Source: Cristatella mucedo
Taxonomy: Eukaryota > Bryozoa > Phylactolaemata > Cristatellidae
Length of the DNA: 53,500 nt
Assembly (NCBI GenBank): GCA_009760855.2
Contig: WPIO01000129.1
Location: 374,001-427,500 of the forward strand
Direction of reading: 5' to 3'
In this document: positions 31,431-44,624 of the stretch, piece by piece
Position numbering within the stretch: the stretch's first letter is position 1
Layout of the letters: each line of letters starts with the position of its first letter
Notes under the pieces: model-generated
What the model saw: only the letters and a program-made list of their open reading frames with translations
Told to the model about the DNA's origin: nothing
Databases searched by the model: none
Made by a program: the position numbers and the translations under genes

Positions 31431-32117
31431 ATAATAATAATAATAATAATAATAATAACTCACTTGATAAAGCGCCCTCAGGGAACTTAATCTCTCTCTA
31501 GGCGCTTTACATTTGCTGTAAAGTGAAATGCAATTGAATGGTAAGTAAAATCATGCTTGAAAAACAGACGAAATGAATAATATGGTTAGGGGTGACATAC
31601 ACAGGGTCAGCATGCAAATGTGGTTAGTGGCAGCATGCACAGTGTCAGCACGCATAAGCACATCAAGGACGAATCACAGGGACCCACTAAATGCTGTCCT
31701 AAATAGGTGTGTTTTTAGGTTCCTTTTAAATGTGGTCAGGTCAGGGGATGTTCTGACGCAGGTCGGGAGGGAGTTCCAGGCTTTGGGAGCATATGAACTA
31801 AATGCACGGTCTCCAAAGGATTTAAGGTTTGTTTGTACGAGGTATTTCTAGACTGTTGGATTCCGAAAAGCGGGTGGTACAATGGTTGGCCTGATGGGGT
31901 AGTATATCTGACAGATAGGCTGGAGCCATAGAATGAAGGGACCTAAAAGTGAGCGACAAAACCTTGAAGTGGATCCGTTGCTTGACTGGTAGCCAGTGCA
32001 GGTCGGCGAGAAGTGGAGTAATGTGGCAACTGAGACGCTCACGACAGACAAGCCTAGCTGCAGAGTTTTGCACCAGCTGCAATCGCCTGATCGCACATGC
32101 TGGTAGACCAGTAAGCA
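31431..32117 (-). mobile_element. LINE A, 5'-truncated copy nested in LINE B
   Basis: Reverse complement is nearly identical to 930-1609 of the first LINE A: the C-terminal RT region (LTGLPACAIRRLQLVQNSA onwards), the 3' UTR and the (TTA)n tail. A small insertion near 31835 breaks the frame. It splits a LINE B copy into 31212-31430 and 32118-32205. Confidence 0.95.
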
Positions 32118-32205
32118 GGGTCAGGAGAGCAGTTGAAGTAGTGAGTAGCATGGAAGTTGCAGCTCAGGACCGCTGAAAAGGATGAGCCATAATCGGCAGT
32201 AGGAG
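32118..32205 (-). mobile_element. LINE B, left-hand part of the split copy
   Basis: Reverse complement matches 38390-38465 (GGCTCATCCTT, GTCCTGAGCTGC, CAACTGCTCTCCTGAC). Together with 31212-31430 it reconstitutes the order seen in the uninterrupted copy. Confidence 0.85.
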
Positions 32206-33734
32206 AGTAGTCGTCGTTTTGCAAGAAAGCTTGGGCAGACTTGCAGAGGGCAGACTTGTCGGGGAATGTCAGACATGCTCTTCAGCACTTGTAAGATCGG
32301 CTGCCGCCTGTTCAAGGATCGAGGTCTGGCCCCTCCTCACTGCATCTGTATACCAAAATGAGCAAGCAGGCCATAGATCTGTATCTTGCTTACCATGGAG
32401 AGGCTCATTCCACCTAACTAAGACAGGTCAATGTGCATGTTTTGTCTGATGCTTATGGCTATCTCCTCTGGATCTAAGCAGTGTACCAGGTAGAGGCCTG
32501 AATTTCCAGCAGCTTTGATAATGAGCTTGTAGCTGACCAGCTTGTCGCACCTGATGTTCAATGTTCAAATTTCTTGTTGTTGGCGAAAAATGTCAATGCA
32601 CAAGGTCAAGTTTGGTTAAAATGAGCAAAGTCGAGGTTCTGGCCCTTAGCTTAATTCTGTTGCTTGAAAGACAACTTAGATTTGCCGAAGATGGCTGCCA
32701 AAAAATGCTTTCACGTGACATCGGATATTTCAGAATATAGTGCAACTGCATCTTCTCGAATTCGGCTAAATTGTTAGTCATATCTAGGGAGCATGCTTCT
32801 ATCAGACATCACAGCTTTGGGTAATTTAATTAAGCTCTCGGCCTCTTCAATGGGTGCACGTTTAATCCTTTTATAAAATTCTCTATTGCATGGCCGTGTA
32901 CAATGCAGCCTAAAACGGGCCTATGTGCGCAGTCGCTTGATGAATTAAAAACGCCACCTTTTGTCGATAGTGCGAGCTAGGCAGCTACTTTACGATTCGA
33001 CACAGCAATGAAGTCTGAGCTTTAGAAGGACTCACTGACGAGTACTGGAAACTGATGTGCTATCAATCTGAGTTAACCATGTGATGAGAAATTTCGCAAG
33101 CTACCGTGACCACCGTAGAAAAGGAGCTGGCAGAGAACGCAAACACATCCAGGCTAGGCCTGACAGGGACTGGCCGTGTCTGCACCTCTTAAAGCAAAAT
33201 GGCTACCAATTGTCAGTGGGGTATAGCCAGGTTCGGTAAAAATAGAAGAAGGAAAGAAAGAAAGGCGATTATGTCGTCGGTTCGATTGATTGGGTGTTTT
33301 GCCTTCCGCTCCACTGCCGAGTTTAGCCGAGTTGCATGGATGCGTGCCCTGGCAGTGTCCGTGCGCCTGCAGTATTGTTACGACTTGAAATGGCACTCTG
33401 CTCTCTCTTGTACACGGTTGGTCGCGCGTTTACATCTGAATGCAGACACTGCTAAAAGCATGCTCTCTGGCTCACATGCTGGTGCCAGCTTTGGAATTGG
33501 GGCAAAGTTGTTGGTGGAGAGTGACCATTGCCATCTTCTGACACGTCGGCAGCTTGGCACTGTGGACCGAGAAGGTCGTTGTCTCTCGCTTAGGTTCTGA
33601 GCAGTCTTTCCCCCCCCCAGGCTGCCCGCAGCAGCAAGTATTGCAGCAAAGCAGGGCTCAAACACAAACAGAATGTGTTGTGCCACCGTTGGGCATTATG
33701 TGACGTATTATCACGGTGGGCCCCTCCACCGAAT

Positions 33735-33870
33735 TTCAGCCTAAGTGCAAGGTGCTCTGATGTCACAACCTGAAGGTCGTGTGTTCGAGTTCTGCAGCCG
33801 GAAGCTCCTTACTGCCCGGGTGCCAGCCGCAGATCTGCTATGTAAACGAGGCAAGTGAATCAGCTAAGAT
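33735..33870 (+). mobile_element. SINE-like copy, diverged
   Basis: Contains GGTCGTGTGTTCGAGTTCTG (B-box region), a diverged body (CCTTACTGCCCGGGTGCCAG) and the end module GTGAATCAGCTAAG shared with 44625-44765. Confidence 0.6.
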
Positions 33871-33954
33871 TTAGATTTTACTTTATCTCAGGATGTTTTT
33901 TTTTTACTTACAGCAGCCCCTAGCAACATCTGTCCAGAACTAGAAGTCTGGAAA

Positions 33955-34012
33955 AAGCAGCAGCAGCAGCTGAGCAGAGTAGTACTGGCAGCAGCAGCTG
34001 CTGCTGCTGCTT
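33955..34012. repeat. CAG/CTG palindromic tract
   Basis: CAGCAGCAGCAGCTG on the left and GCAGCAGCTGCTGCTGCTGC on the right can fold back over a short spacer. Confidence 0.8.
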
Positions 34013-35576
34013 TCATTGTAGCTGACCACTTCAGCAGACCTACAGCTTTGCTCGATTGCAGAAAACCACTGGCAGCTTGCTCCCCTCCCTCTTTTGTCAC
34101 TGAAAGCATTTAATTAGGCGAATGGTGCTATTTGGACTCCAAGCCAAGCCGACGACCGATGTAAAATGATTGTCCACCCTGCGGCCACTAATTAGACAGG
34201 AGCCCGAGAGGCTTTCTCGGCTTTGCTGACAATTACAAATTCTGCTTCGAGCGGTCGAAGCCGGCTGCCGACATCCTGAGAATCGACGTCTCACCGGAAG
34301 GCTTCCAGCCGGAAGGTATCAGGTCAATATCAGGCCGATTCTTAGCTACCGGCTGGAGCTGTATGCAGTTTCGAGTAATGCAGTCGTGCACCGGTACGCG
34401 GTCCCGGTATTCTTTGACTCGGTGATAGTTTCAACTGCACTTTGCTTACTGTCAAATGGATCTCGGAACTTCGAGAGGTAGCACATCCACTGTAGAACGG
34501 CCTGGCCGAAAAATAGCTGCCTGATTAAGCTAGCATCAGCGACCACAAAGGGAACCTACTCAATTAATCGTTCAGCAGATGCATAGAACCGTGGCTGTAA
34601 TCAAAAGCCCTTAGTAACTCTCTGATGCTGGCTGTTAGGCCCTCTGAGGCAGAGAGTGCTGCTTCACTGATCACCCGGATTGTCGGGCATCTTTTTATTT
34701 TATTTTGTTGCTGAGTATTGTATTCTAGGCAGGATATGGTTGCATGCCAATTGCTACCAAGATTTATGTCTTATTGCTTCTACCAGAGTTACAAAAATAA
34801 CCAGTGCTGTTTCTCTCTGTCTCTCTCTTTTTCTGAGTGAGTGCGTGCGTTCATGTGCGTGCTCACTGCTGGGAAGTCACATCCGACGAGACAGTTCCTA
34901 TAGGCCAGCCAGTATTACTAAGTGGTGATTCTTTCAATGCCTTCACCTAATTGACTGTTTTAGCAAACCAAGTGTTTCGCTGGCTGCTAATGCCATCATC
35001 GGTACACAAAAAGCACAGAAATAATCAGCTGGCATTGCTGCCTACCTACGAGCTGCATATAGCTAGAGAGAGAGAGAGTTCTCGGGAGCTCAGTTCTGTG
35101 CATAGCAAGCTGGAGGTCGTGCAGCCGAGAGCTGAGTACATGCTCGACCACTCTGGGCACAAATCAATAGGCATGGCTGAGGCACTGCAGAGCAGGCACA
35201 GCAGCGCTGCAGTCTGGCCCGTGTCGGATGGCTGGCAGCCCGTGTGGGATGGTTGGCGGCCCGGTCGGCCAGCCTGAAGTGGCCGCAGTGGTGGATGTGC
35301 TACTCATGAGCCTGCAGTGTGCACAGCGGCATTCTTGAGGTAGATATCAGCTGCCTGGCTAAGGTGGATAACAGCATGCTCGGGATGCCTGCTCGGTTCA
35401 GCCGAGTCGGACTGGAAGATGCTGTGCCATAGGTGCAACTGATCCTAGTGAGTTGCAAAGCCTGTGATGCCATCTTGTCTTGGCCTCTCATATTTTGCCT
35501 TGTGATTAGGTTCACTCACTTCAAAGGCCTGACATCCAGCTGTGGTGGGATCGAGGAGAGTAGTGGGAGGTGAGCC

Positions 35577-35578
<2 letters not shown>

Positions 35579-35641
<63 letters not shown>
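35579..35641 (+). repeat. (GA)n microsatellite
   Basis: About 29 GA units ending in a short G run. Confidence 0.97.
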
Positions 35642-35643
<2 letters not shown>

Positions 35644-37504
35644 CAGCAAGAGAGGCAGTCAGCAAGTAGTGCAGCCAAGCCGGCTTGCACCATGCATGCA
35701 GGTAGGGCGGCTCGTGGGCAGGGCAACACAGTCAAAACTTACCTTCACAACGTGGTGATGATGCGACTTCGTTTTGTCACCACGATTGTACGACTGCTTG
35801 CCAACAACGTGAGTAATTAAAACTATTTCTCTGCCCCACTTTCCTGGGTAATCTCTTTCCTCTTTCCTGGGTAGTCAATCGCCTGTGTCGTTTCTACAAG
35901 AGCAGAATACGATGTCATAACCACAAGCAACCGGTGTAGCACTTGAGAACTTCATGCCCGTTGCAAAGCTGGGGGAGGCCTCGGCTGTATCTGATAGGGT
36001 CAGAACGGAGGGATCAATGTGAAAGTGGTTAGTGCCTAACGAAAAATATGACTGAAAAATACGTGTACGAAAAATACGTGGGGAGCTAAACAGATGCTAA
36101 GACATAATGGGCCAGTGGTAAAGCGCTTCATAGAGCTTCACAGCCTAGGCCGTTTGCTTGCCTCGGGTGATTTTCTTATCGACTACTGCAAGCTGAAGAT
36201 CGGTGCTAACACTTTTTGTGCTGCCTACTTTATATTAGGAGTCAACTGGGGAGAGGTAGATTCTAGGAGTCCTTACCAGCCAAAGCAATACTTGCCAATC
36301 GAAAAGCTACCAGGCTACACAGTGCTTGCTGGTTTGGCTGAGAGACTGCATGACATGCTTCGACCACAATGAGGCACTACAAAATTCTACCTTGTGTAGG
36401 ATTCCCATGAGGTCATTTTTTCATGACTAAGCCATGCATGCCTTAGATTGCTGAGAATGGTTACTTAGCATGCCTAAGTGCCATTCATGTACATTACTGG
36501 TCGGCAGCATGCCACCAGCCTGCCAAGTGGGGGTGTGTCAGCTATTATCAGAACAGTGATTGTTGATGGTGAATATTGGTCATTCTTTGAGGCAGAGGCA
36601 TTAAATGGTGCCAGTGAACCCTGGTTGGATTGAAGTCGACTGACTTTATCGTGTGTGCCTGCTGTTAGTCGCCTGTCACACCCCATCAGTCTTCGTGTGA
36701 TTGGCTGCCGTGGCAAGGTCACGGTCTGACCCCTTCTCTGCTTAAGCTTGGCTATGCTTATATGCTAGCGAGATGGCATTGTCATTGCTTTTGACATACT
36801 CACTCCTGCCTTCTTTACCGCTGGAGTTTTTGAAAATTGGACTTGAAACTGGTGACAAGTGCACCACTTTTCTGTGATAGTCTGTTTTGCACACTGACAT
36901 CCACGTGCCCTTCGTTCAGGCCTCCTAGAAAGCGGCTGGCTTACTTCAACCCCGTGTAGGAGGTACCAACTTTGCATCTGAAACTTTGTGCAGCAGGTGC
37001 TTGCTAAGCACCCAAGACCTCTCCCTTGCTCTGCTGTTGATGCTAGTTTGAGTCTCATTCCACTGAGGTGACAAACTAATTCTTTCAGGTTAGCATACGG
37101 TGAGTTATAAGAACTATAAATTTATTTCAAGCCAGGTTGGGGAAGGTCAAACCCACGTTGCATGTTTCAGCTGCAGATAGGCACTCCATAAGAGCAAGTC
37201 CCCTGACTAGACGTTGTGAAAGTAAATTCAATTGCATCTTAATTGCCTCCCTCCATTGGGCTAAACTGGTGTTGCTGCAGTCTTTCGCTTATAGCCTAGG
37301 CATAGGCTGGCCCGAACCTGAAGCCTCAGATGCGACCAAACCTTGTCCTTAAAAAGCCAGCCAATTGTAGGAAAGGGAGGGGATGAATGAGTCTGGTGGC
37401 TTGGCCACCGATCTCGCCCCACCATGGAAGGCCATGACCCCTAGCCCTCACATCCCTATGCTAATCGGTCGTTTGCCTCTTGTGGTACACCAATTCATAG
37501 ACAG

Positions 37505-38630
37505 CCTCGGTCCCTTTCTGTTCTCGATTTATACTCAACCTCTGGGAAAAGTGATTACAGCCCATGGAATAGGATATCACTTCTTTGCTAACGATATTAA
37601 GCTGTATTTGTCATTCAAACCGGCAGAATCTGCTGTTCCAACCAATAAACTGAATGTTTGCCTTTACGACATTCGATCATGGATGTCAGAAAGTTTCTTG
37701 AAACTAAAAGACAATAAAACTGAGCTGCTGCTCATAGGACACCCTAAGTACGTGGCTGGATTAGAAGGCTTTGCTCTTCTAATAGGTGATGCTGTTGTGC
37801 GACCATCACCACGTGCTCGAAATTTAGGTGTCGTTTTCGACAGCTGCCTAAATATAAAAGCCTCATTCAGAAGACTGCTTCTTCAGCCAGCCATCACGTG
37901 CGATCCCTAGATAGTATTAAGAGATGTCTTCCGAGGTGGCTTGCAAAATATTTAGCTAGCTCTTTAGTTCTGTCTCGGCTAGATTATTGTAATTTCCTTT
38001 TGTCTGTGCTACCGAAAAAAGCAACTAGGCCACTGCAGATGGCTATGAATATGGCTGCAAGACTAGTTAGCAAATCCTAGAGGTTTGACCACGTGTCTCA
38101 TTTGCTAAATGAGCTAGGATGGCTGCTGGTTGATCAATAGATACAGAGCAGAGTTCTTACACTGACCCACAAGGCCTGCCACGGCTTGGCTTCTCCATAC
38201 CTAGCTGAACTGCTGCAAACGTTTCAGCCTCCTCGTGCACTCAGTTCCTGTACGGACGATACATTGGCTGTTTCATTCAGCGGCTTAAATAGCGTTGGCG
38301 ACAGAAGCTTTAGCTCTGCATGCCTTAGACTGGAGAACTCGCTTCCACGATTTGTACGAAACTACAACTACTCTCCTGCTGCTGACTATGGCTCATCCTT
38401 CTCAGTGGTCCTGAGCTGCTACTACTATGCTACTCACTACCTCAACTGCTCTCCTGACTCTGCTATGCTTCCCACTTTCTCTTTGTCGCATGAGATGAAG
38501 TTCGTTGGCCACCGAATGTGTACAGAAAGCTTCTTGGCCTGTGAGCGTTCAATACAAAACTCTCCTGCATAACACCTACGTAGTCTTTGTGGCCTTGTGG
38601 GGTTACAGATGGAGATACATATGATCGAGG
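37505..38630 (+). mobile_element. LINE B (second CR1/L2-like family), 5'-truncated and decayed
   Basis: A non-LTR RT relic distinct in sequence from LINE A. The frame at 37510-37910 has GPFLFSIYTQPLGKVI and the catalytic region as FANDIK, where F/Y-A-D-D is expected, so the second catalytic Asp is absent or shifted. Later blocks (RLDYCNFLLSVLP, KACHGLASPYLAELL) follow in changed frames with stops near 37908 and 38078. The 3' UTR continues through 38465-38625 and gives the reference for other LINE B pieces in the window. Junction with upstream sequence is placed where RT similarity begins. Confidence 0.8.
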
Positions 38631-38959
38631 GGGAGCTTGTCAGCACAAGCCCCTTGTAAGCCAGTTCACGGGAACCCAGGCAACTTGGTCTGGTAGCAAG
38701 TGCAAAAGTATATGTACCTGCCTGCTAGCTATCCTTAAGCTGGCTGCTGCCTAATTGGCTACTGGACCCCCATTAGCCAAGCCACCCGGAGAGCCTCCCT
38801 GCTGCAGCCCCAATCTGGCCCGAGCTGGAACCTTTGCTACTGCTGAGTTGGTTACTCTGCCACCACTGCAGCCATCTCATCTCGTCGGCTGCCAATGATC
38901 TTACGTGATTGAGCTGCTTGCAGCTTGGGCAGGCTGCTCTCCGGCTGGCATCGAAGCAG

Positions 38960-39300
38960 ACATCGCAGCAGCAGCAGCATCGGTGGCAGCAGCAGCTGTG
39001 GCAGCAGCAGCTTTGGCAGCAGGAGGCAGCCAGGTCGCTATTGTTTCCAGCCTCTACAAGTGCCAGGATGGAGGATGGAGCAGGCGATGGCGCTGGTAGC
39101 CACGGCGCTCCTGGCAGCGCTGGTGCAGCGCAATGGCCTGACCTCCGACGCCCAGCACCGGTTGCTCCAGCAGCAGCTGCGGCAGAGGCGGCTGCTGCAG
39201 CCGGTGGGGGCCTCGTCGGCGCTGCTATCCGCGGAGGTGGTGGCGGCTTCGTGCAGTCGGCACCCATGGCAATCAGGCGAATGCACATCGACCACGAGAG
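38960..39300. promoter_or_regulatory. CpG- and CAG-rich patch around the RhoBTB start
   Basis: Many CG dinucleotides and GC-rich sequence with CAG/CTG runs (38965-39025), surrounded by less GC-rich DNA. It fits a promoter-proximal or first-exon region. No TATA box or defined initiator is identified. Confidence 0.35.
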
Positions 39301-39466
39301 TCCGGATGAGGAGCTGATCAAGTGCGTCGTGGTGGGCGACAGCGGCGTGGGCAAGACGAAGCTGGTGTGCGCACGTGCGTGCGGGACCAGCTACACTCTG
39401 CCCGCCCTCATGCAGATCCATGTGCCCACGGTATGGGCCATAGACCACTACGCTACCGACGAGGAG
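39068..39466 (+). CDS. RHOBTB: RhoBTB GTPase, first coding exon (G1 and switch I)
   Basis: Exon of an atypical Rho GTPase with BTB domains, a Cullin-3-linked adaptor class in animals. The frame contains the P-loop GDSGVGKT at 39335-39358, CARAC, and HVPTVWAIDHY, with the switch I Thr; this last string is typical of RhoBTB rather than other Rho proteins. It ends at donor GAG|GTGAGC (GT at 39467), phase 0. The first in-frame ATG after an upstream TGA (38906) is 39068, in a good context (CCAGGATGG). It would add a 66-residue Ala/Gly/Pro-rich leader. ATG 39266 (MAIRRM) gives a length like known members and may be the actual start. GC- and CpG-rich, with CAG runs just upstream. Confidence 0.9.
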
Positions 39467-39674
39467 GTGAGCAACCTAGCCGGATGTAGCAGCAGCGGCA
39501 GCAGCATGCTGTGGAGAGGCAGCTGAGCTTTTGCCGACTGACTTGAATGTCACTGGCTGAGGCACTGAACCACTGAGGCGCTGAGCTGCTCGATAAATAC
39601 CTTGAGCCATCATGTTGTTGTCACTTTGGTCCTAATCCCTGACTATCAACATTAAATTAGCAGTTCCATTTGTT

Positions 39675-39934
39675 CGCCTAAAAACAGTTGGCGACAGAAG
39701 CTTTTGCTTCACATGTCGCAGACTTCAAAACTCACTCCCACAATTCTTAAGCAATGCCATTTACTCTCCGTTTGCCAACGATTGGATATCCTTCCCTGTG
39801 GTCCTTAGCTGCTATTTCCAATCTAGACACTTTCTCGACTGCCCTCCTGATTCAGCGAGGCTTCTCGTTTTCCTTTGCTGCATGAGAGGAAGTTTGTTTT
39901 GCATGAGGAAAACTGCTTAAAAAGAATTCTAGCT
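39675..39934 (+). mobile_element. LINE B fragment, 5' side of a SINE insertion
   Basis: Matches 38290-38500: GGCGACAGAAGCTTTTGC, then the CTGTGGTCCTTAGCTGC block and the CTCCTGATTC segment. Diverged. Confidence 0.7.
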
Positions 39935-40090
39935 GATTTAATTACAGCCTCTTTTGCATGGCAACAGAAGAGCCTCAAAAGGTATCAGAGCCGCTTGCAG
40001 CTGCAATACAGGATCGCCCACTGCAGGATTCGAACCTACGACATTGGGGCCGAGTTCGTGAAGAGTAGCTGCCTTAACTAGTGTGAGATT
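39935..40090 (-). mobile_element. tRNA-derived SINE inserted in LINE B
   Basis: Reverse complement has the full order: head, B-box (plus-strand GGATTCGAACC), body with TGCAATACAGGATCGCCC and the AGAAGAGCC tail. LINE B resumes at about 40095. Confidence 0.8.
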
Positions 40091-40094
40091 AGGC

Positions 40095-40180
40095 TTTGTG
40101 TGTGCTATAAAAAAAACTCTCCAGTGTAATTGCCTGCTTGGTCCTTGTGGCTCTGTGGAGTCATAGGCACAGGTGCATCA
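40095..40180 (+). mobile_element. LINE B 3' end, 3' side of the SINE insertion
   Basis: AAAACTCTCCAGTGTAA, then GGTCCTTGTGGCTCTGTGG, matching 38556-38612 of the reference copy. Confidence 0.65.
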
Positions 40181-40429
40181 CACTTCATTACTGCTGCTCT
40201 ACACTTGGTATAGGTGTGGACTTGCGGAAAGCACGTTAGCTGCATTTAGACTATGAATGACATTTGCCATCGGCAGCTGAGAACAATCTCTCAGCAAGAA
40301 CACTCATGCACCCAAGTTAATGCAGAAGGAATACAGCTGAAGCAGAAATGGTTACATCACAGGTAGACGTCGAAGGAGTGAGGGTTATTGAAAGAAGAGA
40401 TCCGAATAAGTGCTGAAGAGAGGAACATG

Positions 40430-40477
40430 GTTGTGTGTGTGTGTGTGTGTGTGTGTGTTTTTAGATGTGTGCGTGTG

Positions 40478-40508
<31 letters not shown>

Positions 40509-40512
40509 TGAG
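40430..40512 (+). repeat. (GT)n microsatellite, interrupted
   Basis: Two GT tracts separated by TTTTAGATGTGTGC. Confidence 0.95.
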
Positions 40513-41579
40513 ATGTGTGAGTGAGTGAGTATGTGCACGTGCATATGCTTGCATGCTGAGGTGTGCAGGCGTGAGACAGTAGTGCCTATGCAATGTGAAA
40601 GCATGCATGTGCACGTGCTCGAGAACATGTGATTTTGTGTGCGAGCATGCGCTTCTTTTACTCCGCACACTCACAGATGACCGTTGCATCACGGTGCCAT
40701 ATGGATAGTTGGCTGCACTATGCTGTAAAGTGTTCTCTTGCAAACACATAGCCTGAATAGCTTTGATTGTGCAAAGCGCAGCCAACAGCCTTTGTCTCGT
40801 GTCAACAATGGAGAAGGCTAAAAGCGAAACAGCCGAGTCAAGAAGGCCGTCAATGAGGTGATGTGTAGGGTAGACGTAATAGCCTGTCACCGGGTCATGG
40901 CCTGCATTCAATGATTTACTGGGAGCCCCTATGCCAGCACTAGGCCTAGCCAGGATTAAGCCATGGTGGCCATGCTTGGATTTGGCCTGAGGCAGCTATG
41001 CCATATGGCATGCCATCATTTCAAGTCAACTGCTGCTTGATGGCTGGCCGAGACCTTGTCCGAGATAGGAGACCAGGGCCCCGGCAGGGGGAGGAGGCAG
41101 CATGGTTCATCCCTACACAGCTTTGTACCTCTAGGCTCTTAGATTGAAAGATCAACCTAATGGCCACATTTAGCAACAGCCCTGGCAGGTTAATGGCTTG
41201 TACATGCACTACTGCCACGGCTGGTGCGTATGGTCTGCCACTGGACCTAATTTTCTAGCAGCAAGATTCTCAGGCTTCAAGAACAGGGCAATTTTTGAGC
41301 AATAAAAAATTGCCAGCTCCAAGGAGAGAGGAAGTCGCTAAGGGGCCTCTGCTTTTAAATACATACAGGTAGATATCATGTCATCCAAGCAAAAGCTCAG
41401 CCTACTAGCCTGAGAAGACAAATTACACACATATATATTGTGGCACTGCTACTCAGGTGATACACCAGTTTGATTGATGAGCCTTGACCGGACCATACTG
41501 TAATAGCCGGGCTGGGTGTGGGTCTGGGTGCAGTGGAAGAGGTATAATTCAATTCAAGCCGGAGCCTGGCCGGCCACAC

Positions 41580-41872
<293 letters not shown>

Positions 41873-42471
41873 AGTGTTTCTCTGTGCATATCATGAGGAG
41901 TCAACAAGACTAAAACACTACTGATGGGATTGGAAATAGACGGTCGTAGTCCTGACGAAACTCTGTATCTTTTTTTTAGCTACTTCTTATGTCAAGTTTT
42001 GACTTTCCCGAACCGGATTGTTAGGTTTTGACTTTTTCACTTTTTCAAACTGCTTTGGTTAAAAACTGTTCACATACCGCATGTAAGGAAGCATTTGAAG
42101 CTTACAAGAAGCAGCTGGATTCAACATTAGCAAACTCACTCATTGCCAAGGGGAGGAGGTTAGTTATGAATAGCTGTGATCCACTATGAAGGGCTTCACA
42201 TCACCGGCATTCTGGGACAATGCTTTGCCATTTGAGATATCGATGGGTGATGTGATCGCAAACTTACTGCCAATGCTCTGATGTGGCAGCTTTTTACGAT
42301 GAGACTGGAGAGGGTTAGCTGGCGATTGTATCCTTATCAAAGCCAACTTATCGAGACCAGCAGGTCAGCATTTAGCTGTGATCAACCATACAAGTCGGTA
42401 GAGGCTGCTTGTGATGACGGCTTATCGGTTGCTCACAGTGGCATTTTCAGAGCACTCTCACACAGAAAATG

Positions 42472-42630
42472 TTAGCTGATTTCATAGCCTCATTTGTATA
42501 GCAGTAGAAGAGCCTAGCTGCTACCTTCACCACATGCAGTTTGCAAGAAAGGATCGCCTGCTACAGGAATTGAACCCGCAATCTCAGTCGGTAGGTGTGT
42601 GCACCTTATGAGTGCGATACATCCCACATG
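42472..42630 (-). mobile_element. tRNA-derived SINE
   Basis: Reverse complement shows the B-box (plus strand GGAATTGAACCCGC), AAAGGATCGCCTGC in the body and AGAAGAGCC near the tail. Confidence 0.7.
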
Positions 42631-43442
42631 TCATGCTACACTGGTGGTTTGCTCCATTAGACTACTGACAAACCTTCAAGCAGCTGGCATTGTGCCAAGT
42701 GCTGTCAGTATTTCGGGCTGCACAATCGCTACTATGCCATTCCTTATCGGGTTAAATATGCAATAGATTAATTTGTGCCTATCGCATTAATTGGGGCGAG
42801 TAGGTGAGACAGTAATCCAAGTCTCTCTCAGGAGGCGATCCACATTTACCCCTTAAGTTAAAGCACCGATTGCCTTCCTCCTTGGTGCGATTTGGCAGCT
42901 TCAGTACGACAGCAGTCGCCGGGACGTTGTTTGTCCAAATTCTGCAGTACAAACTGTTATTTCGACTACCTTGGTTTGTAAAATGTCTCGGTCACGAATT
43001 GCAGTAACTACCTAAAAGAATGCTTAATGCCGTAATTCCCAGGCTACGGTGGATTGCATCAACCCTTCGAGTTTGCTGCTTTTCGGTATGTCAGAGCAGC
43101 CTTCCACTTGCTGTTCTTACCAAATACTGCATTTGTATTGCTGATCGCTCTCTTTGAATTAAATTCATTCGACAAGCAAAACTCACACACCCAGCGGGAT
43201 TTAAACACGGAGCCTCAGGGTCCACAGTTCTTTGTACCAATCTAGCAGCCGACAAGGGTTTATATCAAGACCAGGCCTCTCACGAGACAGATGCACCGTC
43301 GAATGTCTCATTAGCAGGATGATGTAGCTGGCAAAAGGTCTAAAAATCTCAGCATATCTTTCCTCGGTTCATAGGCTCAGTTTTACATCTCCGTTTTCTT
43401 AGTTAATCTTTTTCACCTGTGTTCGATGGCTGCCCATCTTTC

Positions 43443-43508
43443 TGAATGTAAAGTGCCTAGAAAGGTATTATGCTCTCTGAGGGTGCTAGATCTAATGTAT
43501 TATTATTA
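43443..43508 (+). mobile_element. LINE A 3' tail fragment
   Basis: AATGTAAAGTGCCTAGA, the CTCTGAGGGTGC block and TTATTATTATT. Confidence 0.75.
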
Positions 43509-44624
43509 TTGTTGAATTCTAGCATGAGGCAATCAAATGGCCATCGCTGGCATGTGCATGTGCCGAAGCACAGGAGGATAAAGATCAAAAATTATATAAA
43601 ATAATTTTCTGCATGCAGCTTTTTTGAGAGCTAAAATCCATCGTCACAGAGGCATTGATGCTAATGACACTGAGGTAAACATATGCATAGATTAGTAGGA
43701 TAGATTGCTGAAGCTTACTTTCGCACTGAGACTGCTTGAGCATTTAGGACAGGCTGGGGTGCCAAAAAGAGCCGACACATTTAAATATAAAAAGATGTTA
43801 CTGAATCACGTAAGCATGAAGGTCTGAAGCATTCTTTAAACGCATACAAGGCCAACCAGGTTAATCAGAGCAGCCAATGGTGGTTTACCTCTAGCTGTAC
43901 TAGCATAACAGTCCTGACTCTGCGTGTGGGTACTTGGATGCTTGATAACCACGTAAAACGTGTTTCCAGCTTAAGCCGTCTTTACTGTTCCTTACTATTT
44001 CCGGCTAGAACCAAAGCCAAGAATCAGGACAAAAGAAAATAAAGTGAAGCGATTGTGACCTAGTGTTTGACAGAAACCGTAAAGAAGCAATATAAGATGA
44101 TATATACCTTGCATATGATGGATCTGCATGAACCTATCGCCTCAGCAAGCACGAGTCTCCTTGGCATCAGGTGGATAGCTAATGTTTATAGAATATTCCT
44201 TTGGCCGGTCAGAAAATTGTCTATGACGTAAGCAGCAGTCACGATTGTTGACAATAATTTTTGTATTTAACTGCAAGGTTTTATAAAGAAGGCATCTATA
44301 ACGACAAGGGGATGCACCTGCTCTCATTCCAAGGTCATCAAAGTAGAACGTGTGAAAGTAGGGCTGTTGTCAAGCCCTACTCTTGCATTGGGGCTGAAGT
44401 ATCCTTTCAATACTCCGGCAGCCTCGTCTGATGCAATATCAAAACCAATAGCTGGCTGCAGCTCGGTTCACTCTGGCCTAACGAAGCTTTCTTACTAAAA
44501 AGCAAGAGACGGTCACCAATGTCAGAATATTTGGAAGCATCACCCTCTGTGACCACTTTCTCACCCGTTAGAAGAACGGAGAAACGTTACACTCCTGCCT
44601 TGGGGGTCTTATCTCAAGGGTAAA

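Larger units (their letters stand above)
32206..37480. other. Host intergenic DNA, no gene supported
   Basis: Short frames only. It includes a SINE-like copy (33735-33870), a CAG/CTG palindromic tract (33955-34012) and a (GA)n tract (35579-35640). A tRNA-like head may also be present near 36105, but it is too weak to list. Confidence 0.5.

Noticed and set aside
36094-36372. 92-codon frame
   Set aside because: Its start overlaps a tRNA-like SINE head; no protein motif.
38773-39354. 193-codon minus-strand frame opposite the first RhoBTB exon
   Set aside because: Shadow of a GC-rich exon with CAG runs; composition is Cys/Ala/Pro low-complexity.
44360-44385. GTAGGGCT/AGCCCTAC hairpin as a regulatory RNA element
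   Set aside because: A single 8-base stem in an intron, expected by chance.
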